DNA from: an uncultured Verrucomicrobiota bacterium
Lineage (GTDB): Bacteria > Verrucomicrobiota > Verrucomicrobiia > Limisphaerales > UBA9464
DNA length: 11,258 bases
Reading direction: 5' to 3'
Assembly (NCBI GenBank): GCA_903925515.1
Contig: CAIYFP010000399.1
Span: 1-11,258 of the forward strand
Translations under genes and position numbers: made by a program
Notes under the pieces: generated by a model
What the model saw: only the letters and a program-made list of their open reading frames with translations
What the model was told of the DNA's origin: nothing
Databases searched by the model: none
Shown here: positions 1 through 7,082 of the stretch, one piece after another
Position numbering within the stretch: the first letter of the stretch is position 1
Layout: each line of letters starts with the position of its first letter

Positions 1-3000
1 CGGGTGACGGACCTCAATGGGACCCAAGATGAGGCAACGTTGACGGTCCAGGTCAGCCCGCAGAACTACTGGACGGTGGCCGGTGGGGGAAGCTGGGGCA
101 CGTCGGCGAACTGGCTCACGGGCGTCGTGCCCGCCGGGTCTGGCAGCGTTGCGCGCTTCAACCGGGTTAACCTGACTGCGGACGCGGCCATCACCTTGGA
201 CGGCTCGCGCACGGTGGGAACCCTGGCCTTCGATGACACGACGCCGTCGCACGGATGGAAGATTACTTCAGGAACGGGAGGGACCTTGACGTTGGATGGG
301 GGGTCCGGAACGCCAACGGTGGACGTGGGGACCGGGATCCTGGAGGTGAATGCGGTGGTGGCCGGAGGCAAGGGCCTGACCAAGACGGGCGCGGGAACCC
401 TGCTCTTGACCGCCAACAACACCTACACGGGCGAGACCTTGGTGGAGGAGGGGACGCTGGCCGCCAACCAAAGCCGCAGCCAGTTCAACAACTCCAGCTT
501 CAACGGGAAGATCACGATCCGGTCGGGCGCCACGTTGGCGATGACGAACAACCCCGTGGGCTGGGGCGGCGGCCTCACCAACGTCCATGTCGATGGCGGG
601 AAGATCATCGGCACGGGCGGCTTGGGAGCCTTTGGCGTGGCCTATGACTTGACGGGTGGCAGCATCGAGGGTTCGGCCCGGCTGGACCTTGGGCAATACA
701 ACTCCGTCTCGGGCGCCCTTCGCTCCAAGGCGAGCAGCAAGACATCCGTCGTGAAGACCACCGGCGGCATCATGCTCCGGGTGGATAGCGGGCAGACCTC
801 CTATGTCCTGGGTGCGGAATTCGGGACGACGCCGAACGGCATCGACCTGCAGATCGAGTCCGGCATTGGCCAAAGCGGCACCGCGAGCCTCCGCAAGGAA
901 GGCGACGGCACGGTCGCGTTGACCGGCAGCTCGAGCTATACAGGCGCAACCACGATTGCGGGCGGCACGCTCCTTGTGAATGGCAGCCTCGCGAACACGG
1001 CCGTCACCGTGCAGTCGGGCGGGACGTTGGGCGGCACGGGAACGCTGGGAGGAAGCGTGACGGTCCAAGGGGTGCTTGCTCCGGGCTCGCTCGGCATCGG
1101 CACCCTCACGATCAACAATGCGGTCGCCTTGTCGGGCACGACGCGACTGCAAGTGCAGCGCAGCGGCTCCATTCTCTCCTCCGACCGCGTCGCGGGCGCG
1201 ACGAGCATCGTGGCTGGCGGAACACTGGAGGTGGAGGCGGTGGGCGACGCGCTGGTGGCGGGCGACAGCTTTACGTTGTTCAACGTGCAGCCTACCGGCT
1301 CGTTCGCGTCGGTGAAGTTGCCGGGCTTGGCGGCCGGGCTTGGTTGGCAGGCGACGCAGAACAACCGGGTGATCACGGTGGTTGCGATCGGCGCGCAGGC
1401 GATCGCGTCGTTCACGCCGGTTGCAGACCAGGTGTTCGCGCCGGGCAAGACCGTCTCGATCGGGGTCCCGACGGCATCCTCGGGCCTGCCGGTGGTGGTG
1501 AGCGTGAAGTCCGGCCCGGCGACGGTGACGGGCGGCACGGTGACGTTGCTGGGGGCGGGGACGGTGGTTTTGGTGGCGAACCAGCCCGGTGATGGCACGT
1601 ACGGCGCGGCGGCCGAGGTGACGACGAGCTTCGTGGTCGCGAAGGGGCCACAGTCCATCACCTTTGCGGCGATCCCGAGCCAGCCATTGACGGCGTCGCC
1701 CTTGGCATTGGTCGCGAGCGCGAGCAGCGGCCTCGCCGTGGCCTTCGAGTTGGTGTCAGGCCCTGCCTTGTTGTCGGGCAGCCAGTTGGTGTTGACGAAC
1801 CAAGGCGTGGTCCAGGTGAGGGCGTCGCAGGTCGGCGGAGCCAACTTTCTTGCGGCGAGTCCCGTGACGCGGTCGTTCACGGTGACGCCGGGCGTGGCGA
1901 CGGTGACGTTGGGCGGGTTGGGCGCGGTCTATGATGGGACTGCAAAATCCATCACGGCCACCACGGTGCCGTCGGGATTGCCCGTGCGGATTCTTTATGG
2001 AAGCACGACCAACCGTCCCGTGAACGCCGGGACCTATGCGGTGCGAGCCACGGTGTTGGCGACGAACTATACCGGCGAGGCGACGGGGTCCTTGGTGGTG
2101 GCGCGGGCTCCGGTGACGGTGCGCGCCGAGTCGGCGTCGCGGGTTTACGGGGCGGTGAACCCGAGGTTCAGGACGATCATATCAGGCGTCCCCGCCGGGG
2201 GCGCCTCGCCGGTGTTCACGTTGGAATGCGCCGCAGGCACGAACGCCGCCGTGGGGACGTATCCCATCACCGTCAAGCCCGGGACGAACCCGAACTACGC
2301 GGTGACGGGGTCGGCCGGTGTCTTGACCGTGACGAAGGCGTTCGTGCTGGTGGTCGCCGCGGACAAGTCGAAGCTGCAAGGGCAACCGAACCCCGTGTTC
2401 AACGCGCGCTACGTGGGCCTGATGCCATGGGATTCGACCAACCTTCTGAGCGGGCAGGTTTCGCTCTCGTGCCCGGCCACGGCGAGCAGTTCGGTCGGGT
2501 TGTACTCCATCGGGGTGACCGGCCCGGCAACGCTTGCCAACTACACGGTCTATTACCAGCCGGGCATCCTCACGGTGCGCTCCGTGGTGGAGGTGGTCGG
2601 GCGTTGGGTGTTCTATAACCGGTCGGGCTGGGACGGGAACGACGCGGCCGCGAATGCGGGCGACGACGCGGCGGTGGCTCCGGACAAGTCCGCGCTGTTG
2701 CCGGGGCGGAGGGCGACGTTTGCCAACTACACTTCGTACGCGTCCGGATTGAATGGCGTCATGGTGGACGTGTTCGGGTTGCCGGCCGGCAACAGTCTCA
2801 CGGCTTCGGACTTCGAGTTCCGCGCCGGGAACACGCAGACGCCTTCGGGATGGGCCACGGCGTCGGCTCCGTCCTCGGTCGTGGTGCGCCGAGGCGCCGG
2901 CGTGGGAGGCTCGGACCGGGTCACGATGGTCTGGGTTGCAAACAACGGCGACATGGTTGCGGACGCGAACGAGGCCGTGGCCGGACGTTGGTTGCAGGTG

Positions 3001-3585
3001 ACGGTCAAGGCCAACGCGCGGACGGGCTTGGCCGTTCCGGACACGTTCTACTTTGGCAATGCGCCCGGCGAGACGGGCAACAGCCAGACGGACTTCTGGG
3101 TGACCACAGCGGACGCCAACGCGGCGGCGCAGTCGTTGACGGTCCCGAATGGCGCCGGGTTGTCGTCGCGATTCGACTTCAACCGGAACAAGTCGGTTGA
3201 GCTGTCCGACTCGGTGCTCGCACGGGCGCGGCTGACCGGAGCCTCGACCGCCTTGGTGCTGTTTGACCTTGGTTCGCAGGCGGGCCAAGGCGGCGAGAGG
3301 CGCTTGGCCGGCCTTATGGCCGAGGCAGCCAGCCAAGGAGCGATCACGGTTCCGGAAGGTCAACGGCCGACGCTGGAGACGCGGATGTCGGCCGACGGAC
3401 GCGAGGTGATGTTCCGCGTGTGCGACGACGGGCTACCATGGAGGCTGCAACGGCGGGTAGGGTTGGGTGACGGGACGTGGAGCGACGAGGAACGGGAGGT
3501 TGAGTCGGGCGAGAACGCCCTGACATGGCGGATAGCCGTGGAAGACGAGGACGGCGGGCGATGGTACCGGGTGGTGATCCCGTGA
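1..3585 (+). CDS. Giant secreted/surface protein with autotransporter-associated repeats, MBG Ig-like domains and a dockerin-like tail (5' partial)
   Basis: The reading frame is open to base 1. The first possible start (GTG at 4) lies inside what reads as the last strand of an Ig-like domain (DLNGTQDEATLTVQV), so the true N-terminus and signal peptide are probably upstream of the window. Residues are counted from base 4. Autotransporter-associated beta-strand repeats occur at about 119-155 (GLTKTGAGTLLLT) and 295-360 (TYTGAT/GGTL style). Two Ig-like repeats follow at about 466-548 and 549-630, then three MBG-type domains at about 631-700, 702-778 and 779-857 (VYDGTAK, VYGAVNP, QGQPNP cores). 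A beta domain of about 190 residues comes next, then one calcium-loop motif, FDFNRNKSVELSDSV (1057-1071), that resembles half a dockerin. The end (RWYRVVIP) matches the beta-strand tail of many verrucomicrobial secreted proteins. No outer-membrane barrel is present, so it is not a classical autotransporter. An adhesive or matrix role is inferred. Confidence 0.85.
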   Translation, partial: RVTDLNGTQDEATLTVQVSPQNYWTVAGGGSWGTSANWLTGVVPAGSGSVARFNRVNLTADAAITLDGSRTVGTLAFDDTTPSHGWKITSGTGGTLTLDGGSGTPTVDVGTGILEVNAVVAGGKGLTKTGAGTLLLTANNTYTGETLVEEGTLAANQSRSQFNNSSFNGKITIRSGATLAMTNNPVGWGGGLTNVHVDGGKIIGTGGLGAFGVAYDLTGGSIEGSARLDLGQYNSVSGALRSKASSKTSVVKTTGGIMLRVDSGQTSYVLGAEFGTTPNGIDLQIESGIGQSGTASLRKEGDGTVALTGSSSYTGATTIAGGTLLVNGSLANTAVTVQSGGTLGGTGTLGGSVTVQGVLAPGSLGIGTLTINNAVALSGTTRLQVQRSGSILSSDRVAGATSIVAGGTLEVEAVGDALVAGDSFTLFNVQPTGSFASVKLPGLAAGLGWQATQNNRVITVVAIGAQAIASFTPVADQVFAPGKTVSIGVPTASSGLPVVVSVKSGPATVTGGTVTLLGAGTVVLVANQPGDGTYGAAAEVTTSFVVAKGPQSITFAAIPSQPLTASPLALVASASSGLAVAFELVSGPALLSGSQLVLTNQGVVQVRASQVGGANFLAASPVTRSFTVTPGVATVTLGGLGAVYDGTAKSITATTVPSGLPVRILYGSTTNRPVNAGTYAVRATVLATNYTGEATGSLVVARAPVTVRAESASRVYGAVNPRFRTIISGVPAGGASPVFTLECAAGTNAAVGTYPITVKPGTNPNYAVTGSAGVLTVTKAFVLVVAADKSKLQGQPNPVFNARYVGLMPWDSTNLLSGQVSLSCPATASSSVGLYSIGVTGPATLANYTVYYQPGILTVRSVVEVVGRWVFYNRSGWDGNDAAANAGDDAAVAPDKSALLPGRRATFANYTSYASGLNGVMVDVFGLPAGNSLTASDFEFRAGNTQTPSGWATASAPSSVVVRRGAGVGGSDRVTMVWVANNGDMVADANEAVAGRWLQVTVKANARTGLAVPDTFYFGNAPGETGNSQTDFWVTTADANAAAQSLTVPNGAGLSSRFDFNRNKSVELSDSVLARARLTGASTALVLFDLGSQAGQGGERRLAGLMAEAASQGAITVPEGQRPTLETRMSADGREVMFRVCDDGLPWRLQRRVGLGDGTWSDEEREVESGENALTWRIAVEDEDGGRWYRVVIP

Positions 3586-3593
3586 TGGTTCTC

Positions 3594-3600
3594 AGAAGGA
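3594..3600 (+). promoter_or_regulatory. Ribosome binding site of the PEP-CTERM gene
   Basis: AGAAGGA lies 5 nt before the ATG at 3606 and 8 nt after the stop of the preceding giant gene. It selects 3606 over the in-frame upstream ATGs inside the previous gene. The tight spacing suggests translation from the same mRNA as the upstream gene. Confidence 0.6.
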
Positions 3601-3605
3601 AGCCT

Positions 3606-4289
3606 ATGAAATCGAGACGCAGGAATGTTGCCGGATGGATTGGCGGGTTCGCAGGGGCCGTGCTGGGCATGGAGCAAGGCCATGGCCAAACGTTCCTGAT
3701 CGACCTTGCTGCCCAGCCCATCCAGTTGGCCCAGAACCAAGCAAACCAGAAGTTCGTCGTGACGGCTTCCAACGTCGGCGGCCAAGCCGAGCAGGTGATT
3801 GGAGGGTACCTGACATTCCAGGTGGACGCCGGTTTTGCCGACGCCAACGTCCCGGCGATCACCGCGGTGGACTTCATCACGGGCACCCCATGGGCGGGCC
3901 TGCCGGAGGCGCACATTACCACCCAGACCGTCGCCACCAGCCCTCAATTCTGGACGGTGCAATACCTTGTGGACTTCACGGCGGCCCCGGTTGGCACGTC
4001 CGTGACCATTCCGCAGGGCCAGTTCCGCCTCGCCGAGATCACGCTCGACACGACAAACCTCGAATTGGGCAACTGGAGATTCGTGATGAAGGACGTGGAA
4101 TCCAACCTTGGCCTCGACAGCTTCTTCATCATGGCCAGTGGCGCAGGGGTGGGGGTGAGTGCCACGGTCGGCACCGTGGCCATCACGGAGGTTCCTGAGC
4201 CCATGGAAGCTGGAGGGATGGCGGCACTGGGGTTGTTGGGATGGTGCGCAATCCGAAGGAAGCTCTCGCGCAAAAATCCGTGCCGGTGA
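3606..4289 (+). CDS. PEP-CTERM-anchored exported protein with a cohesin-like beta domain
   Basis: A 227-residue protein. The N-terminus (MKSRRRN, then a GWIGGFAGAVLG core) is a plausible Sec signal peptide. The C-terminus carries a PEP-CTERM sorting signal: VPEP at residues 196-199, a hydrophobic segment AALGLLGWCAI, then the basic RRK. In known PEP-CTERM systems this signal is processed by an exosortase (EpsH/XrtA type); no exosortase gene is in the window. The middle (about 29-190) is beta-rich and reads like a cohesin-type domain: a self-assembling L/F/V pattern starting FLIDLAAQPIQL, with GGYLTFQVDAGF in the middle and RLAEITLDT near the end. That similarity is judged by eye and is tentative. 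It starts 20 nt after a giant protein with a dockerin-like motif and lies 46 nt before a TonB receptor, which suggests a shared transcript and perhaps a shared surface complex. Confidence 0.85.
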   Translation: MKSRRRNVAGWIGGFAGAVLGMEQGHGQTFLIDLAAQPIQLAQNQANQKFVVTASNVGGQAEQVIGGYLTFQVDAGFADANVPAITAVDFITGTPWAGLPEAHITTQTVATSPQFWTVQYLVDFTAAPVGTSVTIPQGQFRLAEITLDTTNLELGNWRFVMKDVESNLGLDSFFIMASGAGVGVSATVGTVAITEVPEPMEAGGMAALGLLGWCAIRRKLSRKNPCR

Positions 4290-4335
4290 CGCAAGAGGGC
4301 CCAACAAGGTCTTGAGCGTTTCTCTAGACTTCGGC

Positions 4336-6504
4336 ATGACGACGCCTCGAATGCGATGCAAGCGGGGTGATAAAGGAGGGCAGGCGCGTCATTCTGGGCG
4401 TTGGCCGCTGGCCGTGGGCATCATGCTTCATGTAGCCGTCATGGCCGCGCTTGCGGATGCCCCGGCCGAGCCTCTCGGTCGCGTCGTGGTGGTGGCTGGA
4501 AGGGCAGAGGAATTCATTGCCGACGTGCCGTATCGCGTGGAGACGTTCTCGGCGGAGAAGCTTCGCACGGGAACGATGGCTTCGAGCATTCCGGACGCCT
4601 TGTTGTACACGCCGTCCGTCATGGTCCAGCAAACGGCCCGCGGCCAAGGCTCGCCCTACATCCGGGGGTTCACGGGATTTCGTACGTTGGCCATGGTCGA
4701 TGGCATCCGGTTGAACAACTCCACCTTCCGGGACGGGCCGAACCAGTATTGGGCGACGGTGGACACGTGGGCGATCGGGAGGCTTGAGCTGTTGGAGGGG
4801 CCCGCAGGCGTGATGCACGGCTCCGACGCCATCGGGGGCGCGATCAACGCATTGATGAGTCCCATCGTGTACGGCGCGCAGGGCCAACGGGTCCATGAAG
4901 GAGCCGCCTACTACCGGGTCGCCAGCGCGGACAACTCCCACGTCGGTCGCGTCCAATACAGCGAGGGCGTCGCCGGCCAATGGGGCTATGCCGTCGGCAT
5001 TTCCGGAAAAACCTACGGCGATCTCCGGGCGGGGGATCCGGTTGGGACGCAGCCTTACACGGGGTACGACCAATGGGACGCCGACCTGAAGGCCGAGGTC
5101 ATCCTTGATGAGCGCCATGTTCTGACCGTCGCCTACCAACGGACCCAGCAGCTCGACGTCAAACGCACGCATCGAACCGTCCATGGACTCCATTGGGAGG
5201 GCTTGACCCGTGGCAGCGACCTTGAGCATGGGTTCGACCAGCTCCGGGAACTAGCGTATGCGCGGATTCGCACGGACACGGAACGCGGCGACCAGTTCAC
5301 GGCAACGGTCTCATGGCAGGTCCAGGAAGAGCTGAGGACCGTCCAGAAGGCCAACAAGACGTACCAAGACGACGACGTGGACGTGGGCACGGCCGGCGTT
5401 GCGCTCCAAGGAGTCAGCCCCAGCGCCGTCGGCCAATGGACTTATGGCGCAGAGCACTACCATGACGCCGTCGCGGCCGGGACGATCAACCGGTCCGCAG
5501 CCGGCGCCATCACGGGCGTGGGCATCCAAGGGCCTGTTGCCGACGATTCCAGCTACGATCTCTTCGGGGCGTTTGTCCAAGATGAGCTCTCGTTGCCCAT
5601 GCGCACCCAGTTCACGGCGGGCGGCCGCTATACATGGGCGCGGGCCGGGGCGGGCCGGGTGCAGGACCCCGCGACGCGCCTGCCCGTTTCCTACTCGGAC
5701 AGTTGGCAGAGCGTGGTGGGCAACGCCCGGCTTTTGTGGCATCCGGATGAGGCGGAGCATTGGGGCGTGTTCACGGGGATTGGGCAGGGCTTCCGGGCGC
5801 CGAACCTGAGCGATCTCACACGGTTCGACATTGCCCGGAGCGGAGAGCTTGAAACGCCCTCATTCCAGTTGAACCCGGAGGAGTTTCTGTCCGCGGATGC
5901 TGGCGTTAGGGTGGCGTCGGGGCGTTGGGCGTCTTCGGGGTGTTACTACCGGACATGGATCCAAGACATGATCGTGCCGACGCCCACGGGACAAGTCGTG
6001 AATGGTCTGCGGGAGGTCGTGAAGCGCAACGGGGCGCAAGGTTATGTCGAGGGCGTCGAATGGGATGGCGAGCTGCGATGCCTTGCTGGGCTGGCCTTGT
6101 ATGGAAGCGCGGCATGGCAGCAAGGAGAGACGGATTACTTCCCGGCGCTGAGCCCCGTGGGATATAGGGCGCCCATGTCGCGGGGGGCGCCCACAACGGG
6201 GATCGCCGGGACTCGTTGGACGCCCGAGACATGGCTGCCCGGGCTTGCGGTCGAGGTGTTCGGACAGTTTTCAGCGCGACAGGACCAGCTCTCGCCCGCC
6301 GACGCACTGGATACCCAACGCATTCCACCCCGCGGCACGCCCGGATGGATGACGGCCAATCTTCGGGTCAGCTACGCGTGGCGCGCGCAGGTACGGGCGT
6401 CGTTCGCCTTCGAGAACTGGCTCGACGAGTCGTATCGCATCCACGGTAGCGGCGTGAACCAGCCCGGCAGAAACGTCCGCGCGAGCCTCGACTGGAGGTT
6501 TTGA
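4336..6504 (+). CDS. TonB-dependent outer-membrane receptor (heme/hemoglobin-receptor-like)
   Basis: A 722-residue protein from the ATG at 4336. This start gives a convincing signal peptide: basic n-region (RCKRGDKGG), core LAVGIMLHVAVMAALA, likely cleavage near ADA|PA (residue 42). An ATG at 4351 would also work. The reading frame stays open further upstream, but that part overlaps the PEP-CTERM gene out of frame and is not signal-like. A TonB-box-like RVVVVAG lies at 49-55. The plug domain follows (about 57-175), with the typical IRGF, MVDGIRLNN, IGRLELLEGPAGVMHGSDAIGG run. A 22-strand-type barrel fills the rest, ending in the expected aromatic residue (SLDWRF). The GYDQWDADLK, VAYQRTQQ and DQLRELAYARI segments recall hemoglobin/transferrin-type receptors; substrate assignment is weak. 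It takes up its ligand into the periplasm using TonB-ExbBD energy. No clear Shine-Dalgarno sequence precedes 4336. Confidence 0.9.
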   Translation: MTTPRMRCKRGDKGGQARHSGRWPLAVGIMLHVAVMAALADAPAEPLGRVVVVAGRAEEFIADVPYRVETFSAEKLRTGTMASSIPDALLYTPSVMVQQTARGQGSPYIRGFTGFRTLAMVDGIRLNNSTFRDGPNQYWATVDTWAIGRLELLEGPAGVMHGSDAIGGAINALMSPIVYGAQGQRVHEGAAYYRVASADNSHVGRVQYSEGVAGQWGYAVGISGKTYGDLRAGDPVGTQPYTGYDQWDADLKAEVILDERHVLTVAYQRTQQLDVKRTHRTVHGLHWEGLTRGSDLEHGFDQLRELAYARIRTDTERGDQFTATVSWQVQEELRTVQKANKTYQDDDVDVGTAGVALQGVSPSAVGQWTYGAEHYHDAVAAGTINRSAAGAITGVGIQGPVADDSSYDLFGAFVQDELSLPMRTQFTAGGRYTWARAGAGRVQDPATRLPVSYSDSWQSVVGNARLLWHPDEAEHWGVFTGIGQGFRAPNLSDLTRFDIARSGELETPSFQLNPEEFLSADAGVRVASGRWASSGCYYRTWIQDMIVPTPTGQVVNGLREVVKRNGAQGYVEGVEWDGELRCLAGLALYGSAAWQQGETDYFPALSPVGYRAPMSRGAPTTGIAGTRWTPETWLPGLAVEVFGQFSARQDQLSPADALDTQRIPPRGTPGWMTANLRVSYAWRAQVRASFAFENWLDESYRIHGSGVNQPGRNVRASLDWRF

Positions 6505-6648
6505 GGAAGGGGCGCCGGGGACCAACAAGGACCGCGCCGGTTCCAGCGGCGACGCAAGGTTTTGGACATGCAGGGGGGATGGGTGAAAGACAACCAAGGC
6601 CCGAGGTCATTCGGCTTGGTTCCTTCGCTGAGCCGGCAGCTCCTCAAA
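6505..6648. other. Short intergenic gap between convergent genes
   Basis: About 144 nt between the stop of the TonB receptor on the plus strand and the stop of a broken minus-strand gene. I see no convincing rho-independent terminator, RNA gene or reading frame here. Confidence 0.5.
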
Positions 6649-7036
6649 TCAGGTCACCGTTCCCTCCGCCACGCTTTCCACCACTCGCAACCCCTTTTCC
6701 AAGAACTGGCCAAGGCGCGCGACCAAATGCGCCTTGTCCGGGTCGTGCCCGGCTCCCGTCCACCGGCTCAGCGCAAGCTGCCTCCCCCAGCGTCAACTGA
6801 GGCTGCACGTCCATCGACAGGATCCAGCCCACCGACTCCATGGGCATCCCCGCAGTCGTATCGTGACCCTTCCCGGTCATGCACTTCTCCACTGGCCGCC
6901 CCATCGCAAGGGTCAGGAAGCAGACCAGCTGAGGTGCCTGCACCCAGTGCTCCTTCCACGTCCGCGATCCGTCGTGGGCTCGGAACGGGCTCAGCCGTGT
7001 CCGGTGTTGAGCCTTCCGCCACCGCAGCAAAGACAT
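6649..7036 (-). pseudogene. Small gene of unknown function broken by a one-base frameshift
   Basis: Starting at the ATG at 7036, the first half reads as a codon-biased protein (GC-rich third positions) through HWVQAPQLVCFLTLAMGRP and MESVGWILSMDVQPQLTL. The bias then collapses. It reappears in the +1 frame as RQLALSRWTGAGHD, then PDKAHLVARLGQFLEK and VESVAEGTVT, ending at TGA 6649-6651. The switch falls at a run of five G (C run at plus-strand 6784-6788). Dropping one G joins the halves into a 128-residue protein, and the span (388 nt) is one base over a multiple of three. I do not recognise the family. A stop codon two codons upstream of the ATG limits extension. The gene lies against the left end of an ISL3 insertion sequence, so its promoter region may have been removed. 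A sequencing error at the homopolymer is the main alternative. Confidence 0.6.
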
Positions 7037-7057
7037 GTTCGCCTAGCTAAAAAACCA

Positions 7058-7082
7058 GCCTCAATGTGACTTTGTGTGGGTG
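7058..7082. repeat. Left terminal inverted repeat of the ISL3 element
   Basis: 25 bases beginning GCCTC and ending in TTTGTGTGGGTG (7071-7082). Its inverted partner is at 8494-8518. The transposase stop codon (TGA on the minus strand, 7061-7063) and its last residues (HTKSH) are encoded within this repeat. Confidence 0.7.

Noticed and set aside
2182..3363. 393-residue open frame antisense to the giant surface protein, plus a similar one at 268-1152
   Set aside because: Arg/His/Gly-rich composition typical of antisense shadows in GC-rich genes, no motifs, and the plus-strand frame has clear domains.
4159..4335. Extending the TonB receptor to an ATG at 4159
   Set aside because: The extension overlaps the PEP-CTERM gene out of frame and encodes a Trp/Arg-rich segment in front of a complete signal peptide.
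4372..4379. AAAGGAGG as the ribosome binding site of the TonB receptor
   Set aside because: It lies inside the signal-peptide coding region and no in-frame start codon occurs at a usable distance after it. The basic n-region before it fits a natural signal peptide from 4336.
6562..7050. Plus-strand 162-residue open frame that might be the missing N-terminal half of the disrupted transposase
   Set aside because: Ser/Pro-rich translation without transposase motifs. The minus strand carries the codon bias in this region.
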